64,000 nucleotides of DNA from Bauldia sp965232525 (GTDB lineage Bacteria; Pseudomonadota; Alphaproteobacteria; Rhizobiales; Kaistiaceae), in NCBI RefSeq assembly GCF_965232525.1, contig NZ_OZ246980.1, positions 3,162,001-3,226,000 on the forward strand. Direction: 5' to 3'. How positions within the stretch are numbered: the first letter of the stretch is position 1; every line of letters begins with the position of its first letter. The position numbers and the translations under genes were made by a program. Below are positions 52,323 through 60,059 of this stretch, in pieces. The notes under the pieces are model-generated. The model was not told the DNA's origin, did not search any database, and saw nothing but the letters and a program-made list of their open reading frames with translations.

Positions 52323-53423
52323 TTATTCTTTGCCGGTCAGCGTCCTGGCCTGACCAATCCAGTCGTCGCGTTGAATGCGCCCCTTGAAATCAAGAGCGTT
52401 GTCGACGCGCTCGATATCCTCGTCGGAGAAGTTCGCCACCTGATCGAGCTTGGTGATCCCGAGCTTGTGGAGCTTCTGCTCCAGCGCCGGACCGATGCCG
52501 GTGATCTTCTTCAGATCGTCGGGGTCGCCGTCCGGCGCGGTGAACAGTGGCGCGGCCTCTTCCGCCACCGCCGCTTCGGCTTCGGCGGCCTCACGGGCGG
52601 CTTCCGCCGTTTGAGGCTCTACTGCCTCAGCTTCGGCCATGCTCGTGTCGGCCCCGTTTGTCGCCGGGGCCGAGTCGGCGACCGCCGGTTCGAGAACCTC
52701 CTCCGCTTCGCCGACGTCGATACCAGCGTCGCCCTGCGCCCGCGAAATGCCGTCGATCGCCGCCTTGGCGAAGAGATCGCAGTAGAGCGTGATCGCCCGG
52801 CCGGCGTCATCGTTGCCCGGGATCGGGAAGGTGACGTTGTCCGGGTCGGAATTGGAGTCGACGATCGCCGCGACCGGGATACCCAGCCGGTTGGCCTCGG
52901 CGACGGCAATCGATTCCTTATTGGTGTCGATCACGAAGACCAGATCCGGCACGCCGCCCATTTCCTTGATGCCGCCGAGCGCCTTCTCGAGTTTGTCGCG
53001 CTCGCGCGTCAGGGTCAGCCGCTCCTTCTTGGTGAGGCCCGTGACCTCGCCGGCGAGCAGTTCCTCGACTTCGCGCAGACGCTGGATCGAGCGAGAGACC
53101 GTCTTCCAGTTGGTCAGCATGCCGCCCAGCCAGCGGGCGTTCACGTAGTATTGGGCGCAACGGGTCGCCTCCGCGGCCACCGGCTCGGTCGCCTGCCGCT
53201 TGGTCCCGACGAACAGCACCCGGCCGCCCTGGGCGACAGTGTCGCTGACCGCTTGCAATGCCTGGTAGAGCATCGGTACGGTCTGGGCGAGATCGATGAT
53301 GTGGATATTGTTGCGGACCCCATAGATAAACGGGCCCATCTTCGGGTTCCAGCGATGCTTCTGGTGGCCGAAATGAACGCCGGCCTCGAGCAGCTGGCGC
53401 ATAGTAAAATCTGGCAGTGCCAT
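52323..53423 (-). CDS. rpsB: ribosomal protein S2 with C-terminal helix-hairpin-helix extension
   Basis: A 366-residue S2. The core (about 1-235) is standard: MRQLLEAGVHFGHQKHRWNPKM, NIHIIDLAQT, FVGTKRQA, VNARWLGGMLTNW, DLVFVIDTNKE and IPVAAIVDSNSDPD. It is followed by an acidic, Ala/Glu-rich linker (about 236-299), then a compact domain at 300-366 with the helix-hairpin-helix pattern LKKITGIGPALEQKLHKLGI. E. coli S2 has 241 residues, so about 125 residues are extra. Similar HhH tails occur on other alphaproteobacterial proteins such as L21. The ATG at 53423 is the canonical MALPDF start; AAGGAG lies 11 bases upstream, a wide spacing. Confidence 0.97.
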   Translation of the reverse strand: MALPDFTMRQLLEAGVHFGHQKHRWNPKMGPFIYGVRNNIHIIDLAQTVPMLYQALQAVSDTVAQGGRVLFVGTKRQATEPVAAEATRCAQYYVNARWLGGMLTNWKTVSRSIQRLREVEELLAGEVTGLTKKERLTLTRERDKLEKALGGIKEMGGVPDLVFVIDTNKESIAVAEANRLGIPVAAIVDSNSDPDNVTFPIPGNDDAGRAITLYCDLFAKAAIDGISRAQGDAGIDVGEAEEVLEPAVADSAPATNGADTSMAEAEAVEPQTAEAAREAAEAEAAVAEEAAPLFTAPDGDPDDLKKITGIGPALEQKLHKLGITKLDQVANFSDEDIERVDNALDFKGRIQRDDWIGQARTLTGKE

Positions 53424-53481
53424 GACTACCGTATCTCCTTCACCGGTTGTTCCTCCGCGGGATGCGCGACTGACGCCGCTC

Positions 53482-53568
53482 GCCACTTTTGGTGGCACCG
53501 GTCAGGCCGCTGGCCCAGGATAACCCGGATAAACGACCTTATTCCCGCGTGTGTGATGCGCGGGTTAT
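53482..53568 (-). promoter_or_regulatory. structured leader of rpsB
   Basis: Three inverted repeats lie 59-145 bases upstream of the rpsB start: GCCAC-N5-GTGGC (53482-53496), CCCGCG-N9-CGCGGG (53544-53564) and ATAACCCG (53520-53527) with CGGGTTAT (53561-53568). The last two share bases 53561-53564 and cannot form together. This could be an S2 autoregulatory leader or an attenuator. It also lies in the promoter region shared with the divergent P450 gene, so some repeats might be operator sites. Confidence 0.4.
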
Positions 53569-53674
53569 AGGGATCGCCCGGTGCCGGCGCAATACCCGAC
53601 ATGGTCGCTTTCGTCGTTTTGGTGCCTCCGCTAGACTCACCGTGTCTCGGACGAACCAGCCTTTTGGGGGGAGG

Positions 53675-55063
53675 ATGGCGGACGGCACGACAGGCGGCCT
53701 GACCATTCCGGACCGCTATCGCCCGGCGGCACCGGTACCGCCCCGCGGCCGAATTGGCTTGCTCAAGCTTTGGCGGCTGGTTCGCGACAACCCGATCGCC
53801 GCCTTTCCGGCTCATGTCTACGAGCAACCGGTAGCGCGTCTCACCAATCGCGCCCCCGGACCGTTGATCGTCAGCGACCCGGCCGCGATCGAACGGATCT
53901 GCGTCTCGAACGCTGGCAACTACATCCGCGGTGAGTTCCAGCAGCGGCGGGTGCGACCCCTGCTCGGCAATGGACTACTGACTGCCGAGGGCGACGCCTG
54001 GCGGACCGGGCGCCAGGCCGCGAACCCCGCCTTCACCCCGCGCCTTCTTAAGCCGTGGCTCGCGGCGGTCCGGGCCGGAGCGGCCGGGTTGTCGGACGAC
54101 TGGTCTCGTGAGCCACCTAACCAAGCGATCGACATCTTCATGCCGTTTCTGAAGATGTCGTTCGATATCATTTCAGAATATGGTTTTTCCGGTGATTTTG
54201 ATGGCGCCCATCCGACAATCCATCGTCACATGGAGGACTATTTCCGGGTCCAGGGCAAGGTCGATATCCCCACGATGTTGAAGTTCCCGCCGGCCATACC
54301 ATCGCTCGCCACGATCCGATCGCGCGCCAGCGTCAAGGCGCTGAGCCAGATCGTCGACCGTGTCATCGAAAGACGCCGCGCGGCGCCGCGGTCGCATGAC
54401 GAAGGCGACCTTCTCGACCGGTTGTTAGCCGCCAAACCATCGAAAAACGCGCAAGACGGGTTCGTCCGCGACAACGTCCTCGCCATCATCCTCACCGGCC
54501 ACGAAACTTCGGCGGCGGCGCTTGCCTGGGCGATCTACCTGCTCGCCTGTTTTCCGTGGGCTTCCGATCGATTGGCGGGCGAAGTCAGCAGCGTCGCCCC
54601 CGACGACCTCGCCGATCCCGATACCCTGAACCGGCTAACGTTCACCCGATGCGTCATGGACGAAGCGCTGCGCCTTTATCCTCCCGCGCCGTTCTTCAGC
54701 CGCCGCGCCGTCGGTCCGGACGAGATCGGCGGAGAGCGCATCCGCGGCGGCGACGAGATCATCATCTCCCCTTGGGTGGTCCATCGACACCGGATGCTCT
54801 GGGACGAGCCGGACCTGTTCGCGCCCGAGCGGTTTCAGAACCGTGGCCGCCGCACCATCCCCCGTGGCGCCTACATCCCGTTCGGTGCCGGACCACGCGT
54901 CTGCATCGGCCAGGCCTTCGCCACCTACGAACTGCTCCTGATGCTCGCCACTATCGGATCGCGGTTCCGCTTCGCGCTGCCGGAAGGCGCGGTGGTCGAG
55001 CCGCTCGCCCGGATCACTCTGCAACCGCGCGGTGGGCTACGCTTGCGGATCGCTCCGCGTTAA
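53675..55063 (+). CDS. cytochrome P450
   Basis: A 462-residue soluble cytochrome P450. The heme ligand is Cys410 in FGAGPRVCIGQAFA. The K-helix ExxR is EALRLYPP, the I-helix oxygen-activating motif is ILTGHETSA, and PERF precedes the heme loop. No membrane anchor, so it should use a separate ferredoxin and reductase; neither is encoded nearby. It resembles the CYP102/CYP4-like E-class bacterial P450s more than the camphor type, but the substrate is unknown. The ATG at 53675 has a G-rich ribosome-binding site immediately upstream. Its stop codon is shared, in the palindrome TTAA, with dnaE on the other strand. Confidence 0.93.
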   Translation: MADGTTGGLTIPDRYRPAAPVPPRGRIGLLKLWRLVRDNPIAAFPAHVYEQPVARLTNRAPGPLIVSDPAAIERICVSNAGNYIRGEFQQRRVRPLLGNGLLTAEGDAWRTGRQAANPAFTPRLLKPWLAAVRAGAAGLSDDWSREPPNQAIDIFMPFLKMSFDIISEYGFSGDFDGAHPTIHRHMEDYFRVQGKVDIPTMLKFPPAIPSLATIRSRASVKALSQIVDRVIERRRAAPRSHDEGDLLDRLLAAKPSKNAQDGFVRDNVLAIILTGHETSAAALAWAIYLLACFPWASDRLAGEVSSVAPDDLADPDTLNRLTFTRCVMDEALRLYPPAPFFSRRAVGPDEIGGERIRGGDEIIISPWVVHRHRMLWDEPDLFAPERFQNRGRRTIPRGAYIPFGAGPRVCIGQAFATYELLLMLATIGSRFRFALPEGAVVEPLARITLQPRGGLRLRIAPR

Positions 55064-58000
55064 GCGAGCTCCACCTGCTCGACTCCGCGAATGGTCCGCA
55101 GGGCCCCGGCGATCTGCGGGCTGACCGCGAACTTGCCGGGGAGCCGCACCTCAATTTCCCGGGCGCCGTTTTCAAGCATGACGATCATGCTGACCGCCCC
55201 CTCGCCCTTCGGATCGAGCTGCTTCTTCAGATGCGGCAGTGGCGAATCGTCCCGAACGAAGACGCGAAGCTGCTTGAGGCCCCTGACGAACTGGTCGAGC
55301 GGCTCGACCGACTGAATCCGCACATTGATCCCCTCGGGCCGCTCTTCGGCACTGACCAGAGCGACGATCGACCGGCCGGGCTCGAGCAGGTCACGATATT
55401 CGGCGAGGCTCTCGGAAAACACCACGGCCTCGTAAGCGCCGCTCGGGTCGGAGAGCTGAATGGCCCCCATCCGGTTGCCGCTGCGTATCCGCCGTTCCTG
55501 TTTCGCCGTCACGGTGCCCGCCAACCGCCCCGCGGTAGCCCCGCGTCGGACGGACTCGGCGAACTCTGCCCAGCTTTGCACCCGCATGCGATCGAGGATG
55601 GCCTTGTATTCATCGAGCGGGTGGGCGGAGAGATAGAAGCCGACCGCGTCATGCTCGCGTTGCAGCTTCTCCGCGGCCTGCCACGGTTCCACCACCGGCA
55701 GAACGATCGGCTCGGCGGCACCGTTGCCGAATAGTTCGGACTGTCCGACCGCCGCGCTGTCTTGCCGGCGGGCGGCTAGACCGAGCAGCCGATCAATCGC
55801 CGCGAACACCCGGGCACGGTCGGGTTCGATCTCGTCGAACGCGCCGGCGGCGACAAGGCTCTCGAGCGACCGTTTATTGAGGACCCGGGGATCGACACGG
55901 TCGGCAAAGCCGGCGAGATCGCGGAACGGCTGGGAAGCACGTGCGTCCACCAGATGCTCGACCGCCTGCGCGCCGACGCCTTTGATCGCGGCGAGGGAAT
56001 AGAGGATGCGGCCGTCGGCGACGTCGAACGTAACACCGGAGCGATTGACCGACGGCGCCTCGACCTCGATCCCGATGCGGATCGCCTCGCGGCGGAATTC
56101 GGCGATCTTGTCGGTGTTGCCGGCGTCGAGGGTCATCGAAGCCGCCATGAACTCGGCCGGATGGTTCGCCTTCATGTAGGCGGTCTGATACGCGACGAGC
56201 GCGTAGGCCGCCGCGTGGCCCTTGGGGAAACCGTATTCCGCGAACTTCGCCAGCAGACTGAAGATCGATTCCGCCTGATGGCGGTCGACGCCGCGCTCGA
56301 CGGCGCCCTCGACGAAACGGTTCTGCTGTTTCTGCATCTCCGAGCGGATCTTCTTGCCCATCGCCCGGCGCAGCAGATCGGCCTCGGCCAGCGAATAGCC
56401 GGCGAGAATCTGAGCGATCTTCATCACCTGTTCCTGGTAGACGATGACCCCGTAGGTCTCCTTCAGCGTCGGCTCCAGCAGCGGGTGGATGTAGTCCGGC
56501 ACCTCCTTGCCGTGCTTGCGCATGCAGTAGGTCGGGATGTTGGCCATCGGCCCGGGGCGATAAAGCGCGACCAGGGCGATCAGATCGTCGAAGCGGTCCG
56601 GCTTCATGTCGATGACGGCGCGCCGCATGCCGCCACTTTCCAGTTGGAACACCCCGACGGTCTCACCGCGGGTCAGCATGTCGAAGGTCGGTGTATCGTC
56701 GAGCGGTAGTGTCGCCAGATCGAAGTCGGGCGACCGCCGGCGCACCAGCCGGGCGGCGATGTCGAGCACGGTTAGTGTCTTCAGCCCGAGGAAGTCGAAC
56801 TTCACCAGCCCGGCCTCCTCGACCCATTTCATGTTGAACTGGGTCACCTTCATGCCGGATCGCGGATCGCGGTAGAGCGGCACCAGTTGATCGAGCGGCC
56901 GGTCGCCGATCACCACGCCGGCAGCGTGGGTGGATGCGTGCCGGTAAAGGCCCTCGAGCTTCTGGGCGATGGTGAGGAGCCGCTCGACCACCGTCTCCTT
57001 CTCGGCCTCCGCCTGAAGCCGTGGCTCGTCGGCAATCGCCTGCCTGAGAGTCACCGGGTTGGCAGGATTCTGCGGCACCATCTTGGCGATGCGGTCCACC
57101 TGCCCGTACGGCATCTGCAGCACCCGGCCGACGTCGCGCAGGCAGGCACGCGCCTGCAGCGACCCGAACGTGATGATCTGTGCGACCTGATCGACGCCGT
57201 ACTTACCCTGGACGTAGCGGATCACCTCGTCGCGGCGGTTCTGGCAGAAGTCGACGTCGAAATCCGGCATCGAAACGCGGTCCGGATTAAGGAACCGCTC
57301 GAACAACAGCGAGAACCGCAACGGATCGAGATCGGTGATGGTCAACGACCATGCGACGACGGAGCCGGCGCCGGAGCCGCGGCCGGGTCCGACCGGGATG
57401 CCTTGCGCCTTGGCCCATTGGATGAAGTCGGCAACGATCAGGAAGTAGCCCGGATACTTCATCCCCTCGATCACATCGAGTTCGAACGCCAGCCGCTGTT
57501 TGTAGTCCTCCTCGCTCAAGCCGTCGGCCATGCCGTGTGCTGCGAGCCGCCGTTCCAATCCGGCCGCCGCCTCTTCGCGGAGGAGTTTCGCTTCCGCAGC
57601 TTCCGCGTCGTCGCCGGCGCTGACGAAGCGCGGCAGGATCGGCTGTCGCGCGACCGGCCAGTAGGCGACCCGCATGGCGACTTCGACCGTGTTGGCCAGC
57701 GCCTCCGGCAGGTCGGCGAACAATTCGACCATCTCCGCCCGGCTCTTGAAGGCATGCTCGGGCGTCAGGCGCCGACGGTTGTCTTCGCCGATGACCGTGC
57801 CTTCGGCAATGCAGATCAGGGCGTCATGGGCCTCGAAGTCGTCGCGGGTCGGGAAGAACGGCTCATTGGTGGCGACCAGCGGCAGATTGCGCGCATAGGC
57901 GAGATCGACCAGATCCGGCTCGACCGCCTGTTCCGTCGAAAGGCCATGGCGTTGAAGCTCGACATAAAGGGCATCCGGATACAGTCCGGCCAGGCGATCG

Positions 58001-58509
58001 AGCCGGGCCGCGGCGATGTCGCTCTGCCCCGCGGCCAAAGCCCGGTCCACCGGCCCGCCAGGGCCCCCGGTCAGGGCGATGAGCCCATCGATGGCGGTCG
58101 CGAGCTGGTCGATCCGGAGATGCGGCCGGTCTCCCGCGTCGCTCTCCATGAACGAGATCGAAACCAGCTTGACCAGGTTCCAGTAGCCCTGCTCGGTCGC
58201 TGCGATCAGAACGATGTCCGACAGGCGTCCGGGCTGTGGCGACCCGCCGGTCCTGCCGGCATCGGCGCTGTCGCCGAAGTCGACGGCGATCTGACAGCCG
58301 ACGATCGGCTGAACGCCCGCCGCCGCCATCTTGGAACAGAACTCCAGGGCGCCGAACAGGTTGCCGGTGTCGGCGATCCCCAGCGCCGGCATCCGGTCGG
58401 CCGCGGCCAGCTTCGCCAGCTCCTTCAGGGGCAGCGCGCCTTCCAGCAGCGAAAACGCGGAATGAACCCGCAGGTGGACGAAACCGACGTCCTCGGCAAT
58501 GCGACTCAT
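55060..58509 (-). CDS. dnaE: DNA polymerase III alpha subunit, replicative
   Basis: A 1149-residue replicative polymerase. Domains in order: PHP (starts FVHLRVHSAFSLLEGALPLKEL), palm with catalytic Asp418 and Asp420 (PDFDVDF), the FPKGHAAAYALVAYQTAYMKANHPAEF region, a helix-hairpin-helix (AAIKGVGAQAVEHL), and a C-terminal OB fold (GRLAGTVTAKQERRI) with tau-binding tail. Length and the PHP motif mark it as DnaE1, not the SOS mutagenesis polymerase DnaE2. The ATG at 58509 has GAGGAT 5-6 bases upstream and starts MSRIAEDVGF. A longer frame to 58560 is less likely. A small SOS-controlled gene lies 81 bases upstream in the same direction. Confidence 0.97.
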   Translation of the reverse strand: MSRIAEDVGFVHLRVHSAFSLLEGALPLKELAKLAAADRMPALGIADTGNLFGALEFCSKMAAAGVQPIVGCQIAVDFGDSADAGRTGGSPQPGRLSDIVLIAATEQGYWNLVKLVSISFMESDAGDRPHLRIDQLATAIDGLIALTGGPGGPVDRALAAGQSDIAAARLDRLAGLYPDALYVELQRHGLSTEQAVEPDLVDLAYARNLPLVATNEPFFPTRDDFEAHDALICIAEGTVIGEDNRRRLTPEHAFKSRAEMVELFADLPEALANTVEVAMRVAYWPVARQPILPRFVSAGDDAEAAEAKLLREEAAAGLERRLAAHGMADGLSEEDYKQRLAFELDVIEGMKYPGYFLIVADFIQWAKAQGIPVGPGRGSGAGSVVAWSLTITDLDPLRFSLLFERFLNPDRVSMPDFDVDFCQNRRDEVIRYVQGKYGVDQVAQIITFGSLQARACLRDVGRVLQMPYGQVDRIAKMVPQNPANPVTLRQAIADEPRLQAEAEKETVVERLLTIAQKLEGLYRHASTHAAGVVIGDRPLDQLVPLYRDPRSGMKVTQFNMKWVEEAGLVKFDFLGLKTLTVLDIAARLVRRRSPDFDLATLPLDDTPTFDMLTRGETVGVFQLESGGMRRAVIDMKPDRFDDLIALVALYRPGPMANIPTYCMRKHGKEVPDYIHPLLEPTLKETYGVIVYQEQVMKIAQILAGYSLAEADLLRRAMGKKIRSEMQKQQNRFVEGAVERGVDRHQAESIFSLLAKFAEYGFPKGHAAAYALVAYQTAYMKANHPAEFMAASMTLDAGNTDKIAEFRREAIRIGIEVEAPSVNRSGVTFDVADGRILYSLAAIKGVGAQAVEHLVDARASQPFRDLAGFADRVDPRVLNKRSLESLVAAGAFDEIEPDRARVFAAIDRLLGLAARRQDSAAVGQSELFGNGAAEPIVLPVVEPWQAAEKLQREHDAVGFYLSAHPLDEYKAILDRMRVQSWAEFAESVRRGATAGRLAGTVTAKQERRIRSGNRMGAIQLSDPSGAYEAVVFSESLAEYRDLLEPGRSIVALVSAEERPEGINVRIQSVEPLDQFVRGLKQLRVFVRDDSPLPHLKKQLDPKGEGAVSMIVMLENGAREIEVRLPGKFAVSPQIAGALRTIRGVEQVELA

Positions 58510-58566
58510 GATGCGATCCTCTTCGCACCAAGTGTCGCGGACCATCTGATTCCTGTCCACGCCTCG

Positions 58567-58583
58567 CCCCGGTTTTCCCGGGG
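58567..58583 (-). terminator. hairpin between the SOS peptide gene and dnaE
   Basis: CCCCGG, a 5-base loop and CCGGGG form a 6-bp G/C stem just after the small gene. No T run follows in the direction of transcription. It may weaken read-through into dnaE or simply stabilise the short transcript. Confidence 0.35.
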
Positions 58584-58590
58584 TTACCGG

Positions 58591-58689
58591 TCACATCACC
58601 AGGCGTACCGTCTCCGACACGACGCCAACCGAGGCGACGAAGGCGGTGATAACGATCAGGGCGGCGATGTCTCGAACGAAAGCGGTCAT
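58591..58689 (-). CDS. 32-residue SOS-controlled membrane peptide, SidA-like
   Basis: An ATG at 58689 with GGGAG 8 bases upstream opens a 32-codon gene ending in TGA at 58593-58591. The peptide begins MTAFVRDIAALIVITAFVAS and ends VSETVRLVM. It has one membrane-spanning stretch (about residues 8-24), charged residues at both ends and no signal-peptidase site. Upstream lie a perfect TTGACA and a perfect LexA box. Caulobacter SidA is a 29-residue single-pass inner-membrane peptide, induced by SOS, that blocks division at FtsW. The size, topology and control here match that layout, but homology cannot be judged from so short a sequence. dnaE follows 81 bases downstream. Confidence 0.6.
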   Translation of the reverse strand: MTAFVRDIAALIVITAFVASVGVVSETVRLVM

Positions 58690-58715
58690 GGCTTCATCTC
58701 CCAGCTTGGAAAGAG

Positions 58716-58744
58716 AGTTTGTTCTTGTTTTGTTCTTTTGTCAA
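58716..58744 (-). promoter_or_regulatory. SOS promoter with perfect LexA box
   Basis: On the minus strand TTGACA (58744-58739) is followed after 17 bases by CAAACT (58721-58716). The spacer and the edge of the -10 hold GAAC-N7-GAAC (GTTC-N7-GTTC on the plus strand, 58721-58735), the alphaproteobacterial LexA box, with both half-sites perfect. Transcription would start about 20-25 bases upstream of the 32-residue gene. Confidence 0.75.
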
Positions 58745-58916
58745 GGCAGGCCATCCCCGCTCCTGTCTTCTGCTGACGGCTTCACGGCGTATCGATAATG
58801 AATTCAACTGTTTCGCGCCTGCGAGGAAAAGAACCGACCGAGCACGAATGTCACGCCGATGTCGTCCCGATACGGCTACACTCGCCCGGTGCCAGACCGA
58901 AGACACGGAGGTAACG

Positions 58917-59171
58917 ATGCGAACACTCACGATCCTGACGGCCCTCACCGCGCTCGCCGTAGTCCCGGCTTTCGCCGACGAGCCGGTTTCGGCGGAGCAG
59001 GCAGAGAGCATCCAGGCGGCGCTCAATCTCTGGGACTGCGAAGGCGGCACCATGGAGATGGAGCCCGGCGATCCGGTGATCTACGAAATCGATGACGCCG
59101 AGTGCCACGACGGCGAATACGACTTCAAGCTGGACGACGAGTTCAAGGTCATCCTGGTCAGCGGCCACTGA
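58917..59171 (+). CDS. small secreted acidic protein, PepSY-like
   Basis: An 84-residue protein with a clear signal peptide (MRTLTILTALTALAVVPAFA, cut before DEPV). The mature 64 residues are acidic and contain two Cys (WDCEGG and AECHDG) that could pair in the periplasm. The C-terminal YDFKLDDEFKVILV resembles the PepSY-type beta-hairpin of small periplasmic proteins. The function is unknown. GGAGGT lies 5 bases before the ATG. It converges with the lytic transglycosylase gene and is divergent from the SOS peptide gene. Confidence 0.75.
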   Translation: MRTLTILTALTALAVVPAFADEPVSAEQAESIQAALNLWDCEGGTMEMEPGDPVIYEIDDAECHDGEYDFKLDDEFKVILVSGH

Positions 59172-59181
59172 CGCCAGCCAA

Positions 59182-60054
59182 TCAAGGCTTCGTCTTCAAG
59201 ACCACGCAGGCGCCGCCGGCCGCCGTGAGGCGTCGACAGAGGTCAGTCGCGGCTTCGCGGGTCGCGGTCCCGAGGCGAATGTGGAAGAACGGCGCTCGTC
59301 CCCGGCTTCGGTTGCGGTCGCGGACCACCATCGGCGCGTCGTCGCCGACGATCGCCGCGAACCGGTCGCGGAAACGGCTATAGCTCGCCATGGCTCGGTT
59401 GAGCGAAAAGTTGCCCGCGACCTGCGCCCCCCACGGTGCCCAGTCGCCGGCTTCGATCCGGCGCTCGATCGCCGATCCTGCCCCCGGTTTGGCGAGCCGG
59501 GCAGCGAGCGTCAGGCAGTCGGTATCCTTTTCGTCTTCGGCCGAGGCGGCGCTCTCCTCGGCGCTCCATTCCTCCGCGGTATAGCCGGTGATGGTCAGAA
59601 CGAAATCGCGGGTCTCGAGCGGCAGGTAACCCGAACCGCCGATCCATCGCTCGACCCGCCGCTCGCCGGCATTGTAGGCGGCCGCCGCTAGGCCGAGATT
59701 GCCGAACTGGGCGGCAAGGTCGCTGAGGTAGTGGGCCGAGGCGGGCACGGCTTCGATCGGATCGAACGGGTCGGCGAGGCCGCGGAGCGCCGCCGTGCCG
59801 GGCATGAACTGGGCGATGCCCTGGGCGCCCTTGGGGCTCACCGCGTCGGGCCGAAATCGACTTTCCTTCCAGATCAGCCGGGTGAAGAAGCCGACCGGGA
59901 TCGCATGGGTCTCCGCCGCGCCTTCGATCAGATCGCAGATCGTCTGCTGGTCGTCGCCGTCTGTCGGTTGATCGGCGCTCGGCGCATCGTCCTCGGCAAG
60001 AGCAGGCGCGACAAGCAAGACCGTGAGCAGCGCGAACAGTGACGACGGTCGCAT
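59182..60054 (-). CDS. lytic transglycosylase with C-terminal SPOR-like domain
   Basis: A 290-residue exported peptidoglycan lytic transglycosylase. The signal peptide ends at PALA (residue 20). The SLT domain (about 38-160) has catalytic Glu64 in IWKESRFRPDAVSPKGAQGIAQFMPGTA and the AAAYNAGERRV motif. The C-terminal 50 residues (FFHIRLGTATREAATDLCRRL) look like a divergent SPOR domain, which binds denuded glycan at division sites. It lies five bases downstream of lolD and is probably the last gene of the proS-lolC-lolD unit. Confidence 0.9.
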   Translation of the reverse strand: MRPSSLFALLTVLLVAPALAEDDAPSADQPTDGDDQQTICDLIEGAAETHAIPVGFFTRLIWKESRFRPDAVSPKGAQGIAQFMPGTAALRGLADPFDPIEAVPASAHYLSDLAAQFGNLGLAAAAYNAGERRVERWIGGSGYLPLETRDFVLTITGYTAEEWSAEESAASAEDEKDTDCLTLAARLAKPGAGSAIERRIEAGDWAPWGAQVAGNFSLNRAMASYSRFRDRFAAIVGDDAPMVVRDRNRSRGRAPFFHIRLGTATREAATDLCRRLTAAGGACVVLKTKP

Positions 60055-60059
60055 CGGCG

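Noticed and set aside
55060..58509. dnaE as the SOS mutagenesis polymerase DnaE2 of an imuA-imuB-dnaE2 cassette, given the nearby LexA box
   Set aside because: No imuA or imuB is present, and the domain order and the lolD-lolC-proS context are those of the replicative DnaE1.
56887..58776. A 629-codon open frame antisense to dnaE
   Set aside because: Frames of this length are common opposite high-GC genes with strong third-position bias. The product is rich in Arg, Asp, His and Gly and has no recognisable domain, while dnaE on the other strand is unmistakable.
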